From: Providencia rettgeri
Lineage (GTDB): Bacteria > Pseudomonadota > Gammaproteobacteria > Enterobacterales > Enterobacteriaceae
Direction: 5' to 3'
DNA length: 64,000 nucleotides
Assembly: GCA_900455085.1 (NCBI GenBank)
Contig: UGTZ01000001.1
Span: forward strand, 3,440,501 to 3,504,500
Every line of letters starts with the position of its first letter. The first letter of the stretch is position 1. Below, in pieces: positions 17,672 through 25,725 of this stretch. Made by a program: the position numbers and the translations under genes. Under the pieces are notes generated by a model. The model was not told the origin of the DNA. It made no database searches and was given only the letters and a program-made list of their open reading frames with translations.

Positions 17672-18877
17672 ATGAATCATTTCAGCGCCGCCACATTTCG
17701 TCTCGCTTTTCCAGCGATAGACTCACCAACACTATTTTTTGATAGTGCAGCTACAGCATTAAAGCCCATTGCCATGATCAATGCATCAAATGACTATTAT
17801 CGCTTGTCAGGCAGTTCGGTATATCGCGGGCAATCACCTGAATCATTAAAATTAACCCGTGACTATGAACTAGGTCGAATTCGTGCGGCGAAATATATTC
17901 ATGCTTCAAGTGAAAAAAATATTATTTGGACTCGCGGAACAACAGAGTCAATTAATTTAATTACACAAGGTTATTTTCGCTCAAGATTACAGCCTAACGA
18001 TGAAATTATTGTCAGCGAAATAGAACATCATTCAAATTTATTACCTTGGATTATGCTTTCACAGCAAACTGGTGCCAAAATTATAAAATGGCCGGTTGAA
18101 AAAAACCTGACGTTGAACCTTGATGTTCTCAAATCTAAATTATCGGAAAAAACGAAAGTCATCGCTATCACACAAATGTCTAATGTAACTGGCTATCAGC
18201 CAGATATACAGATGGTGACTCAGCTTGCTCACCAAGTAGGGGCGCTAGTCGTTGTTGATGGAGCACAAGGTGTCGTTCATAGTCCTATAAATGTCAGTGA
18301 GCTAAATATCGATTTCTATGTATTTTCAGCACATAAGTTATATGGGCCGACTGGGCTTGGGGTTTGCTACGCCAAAGCAGAACTTTTAGAGCAAATGACT
18401 CCTTGGCATGGTGGAGGAAAAATGTTGACTCACGTCACATTTGATAATTTCACTCTTGCCCCTATTCCCCAACGATTCGAAGCAGGAACACCGAATATTG
18501 CAGGGGTAATTGCCTTTTCGGCTACTCTAGAGTGGCTGGAAAAAATAAATTTAACACTAGCAGAAACATATACTTGCTCATTAATCGAATATGCAGCTAA
18601 AAAACTGTCGGCGCTACCCGGCTTTATTAGCTATAGTGTACCTCATTCTCCTTTGCTATCATTTAACTTCAAAGATGTTCACCATAGTGATCTGGGAGCC
18701 CTCTTGACCGAGCAAAATATTGCATTACGCTATGGTCAACATTGCACCCAACCATTAATGGATGCATTAAATATAAGTGGCTGCTTGCGCATCTCAATGA
18801 TGCCTTACAATAACCAGCAAGATGTCGATAAATTTATCGATGCAGTTACTGTTTCACTTTCTATACTCAATGAATAA
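17672..18877 (+). CDS. csdA: Cysteine desulfurase CsdA
   Basis: CsdA is a class II PLP-dependent cysteine desulfurase that supplies persulfide sulfur to CsdE and TcdA. The 401-residue product has the PLP lysine at Lys222 (SAHKLYGPTG), the upstream HH motif (EIEHHSN, 117-122) and the persulfide cysteine at Cys358 (YGQHCTQP). These are the E. coli positions. I chose the ATG at 17672 (MNHFSAATFR); the extra 24 codons upstream to another ATG have no family counterpart. It is followed 18 bases later by csdE. Confidence 0.95.
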   Translation: MNHFSAATFRLAFPAIDSPTLFFDSAATALKPIAMINASNDYYRLSGSSVYRGQSPESLKLTRDYELGRIRAAKYIHASSEKNIIWTRGTTESINLITQGYFRSRLQPNDEIIVSEIEHHSNLLPWIMLSQQTGAKIIKWPVEKNLTLNLDVLKSKLSEKTKVIAITQMSNVTGYQPDIQMVTQLAHQVGALVVVDGAQGVVHSPINVSELNIDFYVFSAHKLYGPTGLGVCYAKAELLEQMTPWHGGGKMLTHVTFDNFTLAPIPQRFEAGTPNIAGVIAFSATLEWLEKINLTLAETYTCSLIEYAAKKLSALPGFISYSVPHSPLLSFNFKDVHHSDLGALLTEQNIALRYGQHCTQPLMDALNISGCLRISMMPYNNQQDVDKFIDAVTVSLSILNE

Positions 18878-18895
18878 ATCAATAAAGGAAGCCTA

Positions 18896-19354
18896 ATGAC
18901 TTCGACTAACCATGAACTTGCTCCGCACCCATTCGGTACAGAGATTAAAATTCAAGAAATAGTTGAACAGTTTTCCACACATAAAGCATGGGAAGATAAA
19001 TATCGTTTATTAATTCAATTGGCGAGAAAGTTGCCAGCATTGTCTGATGATGAAAAGCTGCAAACTCAAGAAGTTAAAGGCTGTGAAAACCGTGTTTGGA
19101 TAGGCGCACTACTGAATGATGATGAAACATTTCATTTTTATGGGGATAGTGAAGGCCGAGTAGTGAAAGGATTATTTGCCATTTTGTTAGCTGCAGTTGA
19201 GCAAAAAACAGCGAAAGAGATTATGGAAATTGATTTTAATCACTTACTAACTCAAACCGGCTTACCTGGGCAGCTCAGTGAATCGCGCCAAAATGGTATT
19301 CAGTCACTCATTACTGCAATTCAAAATATTGCTAATGAAATGACGCCTGCATAA
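18896..19354 (+). CDS. csdE: Sulfur acceptor protein CsdE
   Basis: CsdE is a SufE-family sulfur acceptor that takes persulfide from CsdA and passes it on, among others to the TcdA pathway. The 152-residue protein has the acceptor cysteine at Cys63 in the conserved KGCENRVWIG motif and the typical SufE pattern of FHFYGDSEGRVVKGLFAI. An AAGGAAG ribosome binding site precedes the ATG. It lies 18 bases after csdA and is convergent with tcdA, as in E. coli. The frame is intact. Confidence 0.95.
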   Translation: MTSTNHELAPHPFGTEIKIQEIVEQFSTHKAWEDKYRLLIQLARKLPALSDDEKLQTQEVKGCENRVWIGALLNDDETFHFYGDSEGRVVKGLFAILLAAVEQKTAKEIMEIDFNHLLTQTGLPGQLSESRQNGIQSLITAIQNIANEMTPA

Positions 19355-19362
19355 TTCATTGG

Positions 19363-19390
19363 ATGAGGCTATCTATTGCAATAGCCTCAT
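19363..19390. terminator. Hairpin between convergent csdE and tcdA
   Basis: A perfect 10-bp inverted repeat (ATGAGGCTAT / ATAGCCTCAT) with an 8-base loop lies between the two convergent genes. The flanks are only weakly T-rich, so its efficiency is uncertain. Confidence 0.65.
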
Positions 19391-19395
19391 TCACT

Positions 19396-20212
19396 TTACT
19401 GTTTTTCCATTTCCCGTTGTGATTTTGCTATCATCTTTTTAAGTGCATGTGAAACAGCAATAAACCCAAAACTAGCCGTAACCATAGTAACCGCACCAAA
19501 GCCTGAAGCGCAGTCCATTCGCTTTGAACCATCCGCAGTGCTTTTTGCCGCACACACAGTACCGTCGCTTTGTGGATAAACAAGCTGTTCGGTAGAAAAA
19601 ACACAATCAATCCCAAGCTTTCCTTTTCCATTTTTAACGACGTTAAAATCGGATTTTAAGCGTTCTCGTAACTTAGCCGCTAATGGGTCTTGAACTGTTT
19701 TAGCCAAGTCCACTACTTGAATTTTTGTTGGGTCGATTTGCCCACCAGCACCGCCTGTGGTGATAACGGGTATTTTAAAGCGCCTACAATACGCTAACAG
19801 CGCAGCTTTAGGCCTTACACTATCAATCGCATCAATAACATAATCAAACCCCGCATCAAGGTAATGAGCGACATTATCAACCGTAATAAAATCATCAATA
19901 ACATTCACTACACATTCGGGGTTAATTTCTAAAAATACGATTTTTCATCACATCAACTTTTGGCTGCCCAACGGTCGATTTGATGGCATGTAATTGCCGA
20001 TTAGTATTAGTCACACAGATATCATCCATATCAATCAATGTGATATGCCCAATACCTGAACGAGCAAGTGCCTCAGCGGCCCACACACCTACCCCACCAA
20101 TACCAATGACACAAATGTGGGAACGTGCAAAAAGATGAAGAGCATGTTGCCCATATAAACGCCCGATCCCAGCAAAACGCTGCATCCAAGCATCAGAAAG
20201 CTTAGCTTGCAT
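19396..20212 (-). CDS. tcdA: tRNA threonylcarbamoyladenosine dehydratase TcdA, frameshifted here
   Basis: TcdA (CsdL/YgdL) is an E1-like, ATP-dependent enzyme that cyclises t6A37 in tRNA to ct6A. The N-terminal piece has the nucleotide-binding GIGGVGVWAAEALARSGIG and DMDDICVTNTNRQLHA motifs. The C-terminal piece has YVIDAIDSVRPKAALLAYC, TGGAGGQIDPT and RLKSDFNVVKNGKGKLG. The two lie in different frames. Removing one A from the A5 run at 19931-19935 joins them through RILEINPEC, giving 271 residues against 268 in E. coli. I chose the ATG at 20212. It is convergent with csdE, its sulfur-pathway partner. Confidence 0.94.
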
Positions 20213-20242
20213 AATAACGAACAACCTCAGTTAAACCTGTAA

Positions 20243-21364
20243 CTACAGTGAACCAAATAGCGGCTGGCTTTTTTTCAGCACCCAAACTCGCCCGTAATGG
20301 TTATAAAAACCGGCCATTTTTCCAGCTTCATGGCCTATACCGTGGTAAATATCAAAATGATGCCCTTTAATCGCCCCACCGACATCCAAGGCTATCATCA
20401 TACGCATTTCATACTGCCCCGTAAATTTCCCGTTATTATCTAATACAGGGATTTCTGCGAGCAAGGCTGTACCCGGTGGAATAAGGGTTTTATCTGATGC
20501 AACGGATGCTTTAGCGATTAAAGGAACAGCACTTGCCCCTCTAACAGGAACAAATGATTGTGGTTTAAAAAATACAAATGACGGGTTTTCTTCTAAAAGC
20601 TGGCGAACTTCTTGCTCGCTATGCTGATTAGTCCAATCATGAATAGCTTGTAATGACATTTGACTCAGAGGAACCTCGCCACGATCCACCAGTACTTTTC
20701 CAATACTTTTGTATGCGTGACCATTTTTACCTGCATAACCAAAGAAATTCAGTGGGCTACCATCCCCAAAATCAACATAGCCACTTCCTTGAACTTCCAT
20801 CATAAAATTTTCAACCGGTGAATTGCTATAAGCTAAAATTAAATTATCACTCAGGGCACCGTTATAAATAGCTGCTCGACTAGGTAAACGAGTTTTTCCT
20901 TTTGGTGGCATGCCGTACAACGGATAACGAAACTCCCCTTGAGCCATACGGCGGGCCTCAATCACAGGCGTGTAATACCCTGTGAATTGTACGTTTCCAT
21001 AATTATCGGCGCCTTCCATTTGGAAAGCGGTTAAATTGAAATTAGCCAATTGAGCCGGATTTCCTCCCGCCATCAACCAATTCTCTATAGCATGGTAGGT
21101 GTCGTTATTATTTTTAAACAACCGCGGTGATGCATTTTTAATTTCATTAACCTGTTGATTAAAATCTGGCGCATTTATAGGTCGCCCATTTACATTCACC
21201 TGATTTACTTTCTGTAAATCCTGAACTAAGCGACCATCTTTATATTGTTGGCCTTTATCCGTTGGATGGGTTTGGCATCCAGCCAATAAAGAAAGAAATA
21301 CGCTGGTTACTAACCATTTTTTTACTGTATGTTTATTGACGATTTTTGTTAGCCCTATATTCAT
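20243..21364 (-). CDS. mltA: Membrane-bound lytic murein transglycosylase A
   Basis: MltA is an outer-membrane lipoprotein that cleaves peptidoglycan glycan strands with formation of 1,6-anhydromuramic acid. A lipobox (LLAGC, Cys30) follows a hydrophobic signal segment. The body shows MltA signatures: QMEGADNYGNVQFTGYYTPV, MEVQGSGYVDFGDG and the catalytic-Asp region ALDVGGAIKG near residue 330. The C-terminal 3D domain ends in NHYGRVWVLK. At 373 residues it has the usual length. Upstream are the initiator tRNAs on the other strand, the metZWV-mltA-amiC-argA order known from E. coli. The frame is intact. Confidence 0.96.
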   Translation of the reverse strand: MNIGLTKIVNKHTVKKWLVTSVFLSLLAGCQTHPTDKGQQYKDGRLVQDLQKVNQVNVNGRPINAPDFNQQVNEIKNASPRLFKNNNDTYHAIENWLMAGGNPAQLANFNLTAFQMEGADNYGNVQFTGYYTPVIEARRMAQGEFRYPLYGMPPKGKTRLPSRAAIYNGALSDNLILAYSNSPVENFMMEVQGSGYVDFGDGSPLNFFGYAGKNGHAYKSIGKVLVDRGEVPLSQMSLQAIHDWTNQHSEQEVRQLLEENPSFVFFKPQSFVPVRGASAVPLIAKASVASDKTLIPPGTALLAEIPVLDNNGKFTGQYEMRMMIALDVGGAIKGHHFDIYHGIGHEAGKMAGFYNHYGRVWVLKKSQPLFGSL

Positions 21365-21556
21365 GCTCTACCACCCAGATAAATCCAACAATCCAATATG
21401 AAGCGCACAATAGCAAACCCAATTAGGGAATGAAACGTGTAAATATATTTAGAGAGGTTATTTTCCTTTCCCTACTCATCAAAGTGTAAAAAACAGCCAG
21501 ACAGAACATATTTTGTTCTGTAAATGCTAAATTTTGTAAAAAAAACACGAAAAAAC

Positions 21557-21584
21557 TTGCATCAGATCTCATCCCGAGTATAGT
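21557..21584 (+). promoter_or_regulatory. Promoter of the initiator tRNA cluster
   Basis: TTGCAT (21557-21562) and TATAGT (21579-21584) are spaced 16 bases apart and end 12 bases before the first tRNA. A GC-rich discriminator (GCCCGC) follows the -10 box, typical of stringently controlled stable-RNA promoters. Confidence 0.75.
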
Positions 21585-21596
21585 GCCCGCATCGGA

Positions 21597-21673
<77 letters not shown>

Positions 21674-21734
21674 ATTACTGATTAAATCAGTAAAGTAACA
21701 AAAAATCTGCAGTATAAAGTCGTAAAAATTCAGT

Positions 21735-21811
<77 letters not shown>

Positions 21812-21829
21812 ATTTTTTACCTCTTCAGT

Positions 21830-21906
<77 letters not shown>

Positions 21907-21981
21907 ATTCTTTTGAACATCATTTCTGATTCAATTCCTTTTATAACTTCACAATAAGATCTTCTATTTTTAATCATCAAT

Positions 21982-22015
21982 AAAAAAGGCGATTCACACA
22001 CTCGCTTATCACCTT
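21982..22015 (-). terminator. Intrinsic terminator of amiC
   Basis: On the minus strand GGTGAT pairs with ATCGCC (one G-U pair) across a 14-base loop and is followed by six T. It lies about 30 bases after the amiC stop codon. Confidence 0.6.
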
Positions 22016-22042
22016 TCTTTATCTTAACCTGATTTTAATCAA

Positions 22043-23296
22043 TTAGTTGCGAATTGCTAATGCACCGCCATTACGGAAATAAGCTTTTACTCCTTCAAAA
22101 ATGGATTCCGCCATTTGCTGTTGGAATTTAGCTGTTTTTAATTTCCGTTCTTCTTCTAAATTACTAATAAAAGCCGTTTCGACTAGAATCGATGGGATCT
22201 CTGGTGCTTTCAGTACCGCGAATCCAGCTTGGTCAACTCTATTCTTATGCAATTTATTAACCTTCCCCATCCGCTTTAACACTTCATCACCAAATTTCAA
22301 ACTGTCATTAATCGTCGCGGTTTGCACGAGATCAAACATCGTATGGTCAAGATACACATCACCGCTTTTACTCACACCACCCACTAAGTCCGCTTCGTTT
22401 TGTGTTTGTGCAAGGTAGCGAGCCGTGTTACTAGTAGCCCCTTTCGTTGATAGTGCAAAAACAGAAGAACCACGAGCTGAACGATTAGTAAATGCATCTG
22501 CATGAATTGAAACGAATAAATCTGCCTGCATTTTACGTGCTTTCGCTACTCGGACTTTTAACGGAATAAAGACATCTTCATTGCGTGTCATATAGGAGCG
22601 CATTTTAGGGTCTTTATCTATCAACGCTTTTAAGCGACGGGCAATCTGTAAAACCACATCTTTTTCACGCGTTTTATATTTACCTATCGCACCAGGGTCT
22701 TCGCCACCATGTCCTGGGTCGATCATAATAATAATTGGACGATCCGTTCCCGCCTTTCCAGGCTTCTTCGCTTGAGCAGGCATACTTTCTTCAAGATCAC
22801 CTTTATTGTAATCCTCAAGCAATGCCAATAGTGGGTCATCATTGGTATCAACACCTTTGCCTGGATAAAAATCCAGAACCAAGCGGTGTTTAAATTCCGC
22901 GACAGGTGCCATCGAAAAGAATTGAGGACTGACTTTATTTTTAACCTCAAACACCAAGCGAACCGTTTTTGGATCAAATTGCCCAACTCTAACTAGTTTT
23001 AGATAGGGATCACGTGTTTGAATTTGAGTTCCCATATCTTTCAACACATTATTTAACTGCACCCCTTCAAGGTCGACCACAATACGTTCAGGGTTATTAA
23101 GCACAAACTGACGGTACTTCAATGGAGTGCTAGATTCCAATGTAACTCGAGTATAGCTCGATGCTGGCCAAATACGCACAGCCACCACACTGCTACTCGC
23201 AGAAAAACCGAATGGGCTAATGCTCAGTAACATAACTGCAGCTGCGCCTTGAATAAAACGACGCTTAGATGGGTTGTGATCTTGGTGACTCATCAA
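22043..23296 (-). CDS. amiC: N-acetylmuramoyl-L-alanine amidase AmiC
   Basis: AmiC splits septal peptidoglycan during daughter-cell separation by cleaving the amide bond between muramic acid and the stem peptide; it is activated by NlpD. The 417-residue product (E. coli length) starts with a twin-arginine signal (SKRRFIQGAAAVMLL), as known for Tat-exported AmiC. An AMIN septal-targeting domain follows (about 35-160). The zinc amidase_3 domain (about 190-410) has MIDPGHGGEDPGAIG, SIHADAF and a C-terminal VETAFISNLEEE containing the metal/catalytic Glu. The frame is intact. Confidence 0.97.
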   Translation of the reverse strand: MMSHQDHNPSKRRFIQGAAAVMLLSISPFGFSASSSVVAVRIWPASSYTRVTLESSTPLKYRQFVLNNPERIVVDLEGVQLNNVLKDMGTQIQTRDPYLKLVRVGQFDPKTVRLVFEVKNKVSPQFFSMAPVAEFKHRLVLDFYPGKGVDTNDDPLLALLEDYNKGDLEESMPAQAKKPGKAGTDRPIIIMIDPGHGGEDPGAIGKYKTREKDVVLQIARRLKALIDKDPKMRSYMTRNEDVFIPLKVRVAKARKMQADLFVSIHADAFTNRSARGSSVFALSTKGATSNTARYLAQTQNEADLVGGVSKSGDVYLDHTMFDLVQTATINDSLKFGDEVLKRMGKVNKLHKNRVDQAGFAVLKAPEIPSILVETAFISNLEEERKLKTAKFQQQMAESIFEGVKAYFRNGGALAIRN

Positions 23297-23603
23297 TAAT
23301 TCCGAACCTAGAACTGAGAAATAAAGTGATTTTAGGATAATTGCTAATAATTAGACTTGAAACACGCACTCTAACTAATCATTTGCACTCTGTCATTAAG
23401 AATATATCAAAGCATCTATAGAGTTACAGTAATGAGTATAACTTAATCATACTAAGAGAAAATATTTGTGAGTGACTTTCTGTGTCAATTTTATGCAATT
23501 TAGATTTCGTAGAGTATATCCAGTTAAGTTTAGAGATATGTAAATGTAAAAAATAAAAATGTTACTTTTTTTATCCTATCTTTTACTTGATATTTCCCAA
23601 CAA
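23297..23603. other. amiC-argA divergent intergenic region
   Basis: About 300 AT-rich bases separate the divergent genes amiC and argA. No coding frame is visible; the region should hold both promoters. The argA side ends in the two ARG boxes annotated separately. Confidence 0.4.
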
Positions 23604-23642
23604 AAAGAATAAAAATACATTATTAACGAATAAAAATTCAAT
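23604..23642. promoter_or_regulatory. Double ARG box (ArgR operator) of argA
   Basis: Two 18-base ARG boxes match the consensus WNTNAATWWWWATTNANW. Box 1 (23604-23621) has two mismatches and box 2 (23625-23642) has one. They are separated by exactly 3 bases, the standard spacing for binding one ArgR hexamer. Box 2 ends 13 bases before the argA ATG and abuts its AAGAGGG ribosome binding site. Confidence 0.8.
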
Positions 23643-23655
23643 TAAGAGGGTTGTT

Positions 23656-24999
23656 ATGAAAGAGCGCAGCACCGAGTTGGTTGATGAGTTTCGCCATTCG
23701 GTCCCTTATATAAACGCCCACCGCGGCAAAACATTTATTATTATGCTTGGTGGTGAAGCGATTGCGCATGAAAATTTTCCCAGTATTGTCAATGATATAG
23801 GGTTATTGCATAGTTTAGGCATCCGAATTATTGTCGTTTATGGCGCAAGACCTCAAATCGAGGATATCTTAGCTGAGCACCAATATGAGGCGGTTTATCA
23901 TAAACATACTCGCGTAACCGATGCGAATACACTTGAATATGTAAAACAAGCTTCTGGAGCTTTACAATTAGATATTACAGCTCGGTTATCTATGAGCTTA
24001 GGAAATACCCCACTTCAAGGAGCGCATATTAATGTGGTTAGTGGCAATTTCGTTATTGCCCAGCCTCTCGGGGTCGATGATGGCATTGATTATTGCCACA
24101 GCGGAAGGATCCGTCGTATTAATGAAGAAGCTATTAATAATCAGTTAGATAATGGTTCTATCGTTCTAATTGGGCCGGTTGCTGTCTCAGTCACAGGGGA
24201 AAGTTTTAACTTGACCTCTGAAGAAATTGCCACCCAATTGGCAGTTAAAATGAAAGCAGAAAAGCTGATTGGCTTTTGCTCCTCTCAAGGTGTTGCAGAT
24301 AAAAACGGCAATATTTTATCTGAATTATTTCCGAATGAAGCAGAAAACCGCATTCAAGAGCTGGAATCTGAAGGTGATTTCTATTCAGGAACCGTGCGTT
24401 TCCTGCGTGGAGCAGCAAAAGCTTGCCGCCGAGGCGTCCGCCGTAGCCATCTATTGAGCTATCAAGAAAATGGGTCTTTAATTCAAGAATTGTTCTCACG
24501 TGATGGTATTGGTACACAAATCGTCATGGAAAGTGCGGAACAAATTCGCCGTGCTAACATTAATGATATTGGTGGAATATTAGAGCTTATTCGCCCATTA
24601 GAGCAGCAAGGGATTTTAGTTAGACGTTCACGTGAACAGTTAGAAATGGAAATTGATAAATTTACCATTATTGAACGTGATAACTTAGTCATCGCTTGTG
24701 CAGCTCTTTACCCTTATCCAGAAGAAAAATTAGGTGAAATGGCATGTGTCGCTGTTCATCCTGATTACCGCAGTTCGTCTAGAGGAGAAGAACTTCTGCA
24801 CCGTATTGCCGTACAGGCGAAACAATTTGGCCTAGATAAACTATTTGTTCTGACAACTCGTAGCATCCATTGGTTTCAAGAGCGTGGTTTTACCCCCGCG
24901 GAAATTGAGATGTTACCAATGAAAAAACAGGCTTTATATAACTACCAGCGCCGTTCTAAGATATTGATTTTAGATTTAAAAAACCAACCGGATAAATAA
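23656..24999 (+). CDS. argA: Amino-acid N-acetyltransferase (N-acetylglutamate synthase)
   Basis: ArgA makes N-acetylglutamate from glutamate and acetyl-CoA, the first step of arginine synthesis, and is feedback-inhibited by arginine. The 447-residue protein has an N-terminal amino-acid-kinase-like regulatory domain (IMLGGEAI near 28-36, VVYGARPQI, LTSEEIATQLAVKMKAEKLIGFCSS in part) and a C-terminal GNAT domain (about 300-447) with ACVAVHPDYRSSSRGEELL for acetyl-CoA binding. I chose the ATG at 23656, preceded by AAGAGGG. An upstream in-frame ATG would run through the ARG boxes and adds no family sequence. The frame is intact. Confidence 0.97.
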   Translation: MKERSTELVDEFRHSVPYINAHRGKTFIIMLGGEAIAHENFPSIVNDIGLLHSLGIRIIVVYGARPQIEDILAEHQYEAVYHKHTRVTDANTLEYVKQASGALQLDITARLSMSLGNTPLQGAHINVVSGNFVIAQPLGVDDGIDYCHSGRIRRINEEAINNQLDNGSIVLIGPVAVSVTGESFNLTSEEIATQLAVKMKAEKLIGFCSSQGVADKNGNILSELFPNEAENRIQELESEGDFYSGTVRFLRGAAKACRRGVRRSHLLSYQENGSLIQELFSRDGIGTQIVMESAEQIRRANINDIGGILELIRPLEQQGILVRRSREQLEMEIDKFTIIERDNLVIACAALYPYPEEKLGEMACVAVHPDYRSSSRGEELLHRIAVQAKQFGLDKLFVLTTRSIHWFQERGFTPAEIEMLPMKKQALYNYQRRSKILILDLKNQPDK

Positions 25000-25045
25000 A
25001 CATTAGAATCGTCAAATAATGACTGTTTAGTCGCCTGCTTTAACT

Positions 25046-25073
25046 CCAAACTATACAAGGATGTATAGTTTGG
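25046..25073. terminator. Hairpin between argA and the convergent unknown gene
   Basis: A perfect 12-bp inverted repeat (CCAAACTATACA / TGTATAGTTTGG) with a 4-base loop lies between convergent genes. T-runs are weak on both sides. Confidence 0.65.
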
Positions 25074-25102
25074 GTTGTGACTTTAAAACCACGGAATAGC
25101 CA

Positions 25103-25672
25103 CTAAGCTATCTGAATAACTCTGGCTTTCTCGCACAAAGGAATGGAGTCTATATGTGGCTGTATTGCAGCTTTCATCTCAGCGAAAGAAGTACCATAAA
25201 AATAAAATGCGGTTTCTGTCGGGCCATCCCAAACTCCGTGAATACTCCCGATGTCTTCCACTGCTTCATCTAGGATATCGAACACCTCATTGATATCCCC
25301 ATTTTCATAAACCTCATCTGCGAGCTCTGTCCCGTTGAAATAAATAGCCATACCTTCATCTGAGCCAAAATCAATTCGCACATCTTCGCCATGAATAAAT
25401 AAACGAGAACCTTTTGGAGCTAACATTGAAGAAAAAAGTTGAATAATTAAACTGATATTTTCGTCACTGGTCTCTTCAAGTGCTATTTCTATATCGCATT
25501 CCTGCGCTTCACCATTATCAGCTAATAGTGTTCCACCACCTGTGACATGGATATTTTTACCCATGCTTTTCATGACTTCATTAAATGCGTCTTCTAAATC
25601 GCCACGTCTAATCGGTTCAAGCCTTGCATTTAATGTTACTGTAATTGCCGTCATTGCTTGCTGGTTATCCAT
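25103..25672 (-). CDS. Unknown acidic protein downstream of recD
   Basis: I do not recognise this 189-residue protein. It is strongly acidic, with no signal peptide or transmembrane segment. The two halves (about 1-95 and 96-189) look alike in layout: beta-like GGGTLLAD / DGPTETAFYFYG, then a helix (NISLIIQLFSSML / FAEMKAAIQPHI) and a closing hydrophobic strand. That suggests an internal duplication of a small alpha/beta unit. It starts 53 bases after the recD stop codon on the same strand, so it may be the last gene of the recC-ptrA-recB-recD transcript, and it is convergent with argA. E. coli has no such gene here. A role with RecBCD is only a guess from position. Confidence 0.8.
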   Translation of the reverse strand: MDNQQAMTAITVTLNARLEPIRRGDLEDAFNEVMKSMGKNIHVTGGGTLLADNGEAQECDIEIALEETSDENISLIIQLFSSMLAPKGSRLFIHGEDVRIDFGSDEGMAIYFNGTELADEVYENGDINEVFDILDEAVEDIGSIHGVWDGPTETAFYFYGTSFAEMKAAIQPHIDSIPLCEKARVIQIA

Positions 25673-25725
25673 CTCATTACCTTTACTTTAGGGTTAAATA
25701 TTCACGTAACTTACATATAAACTAG

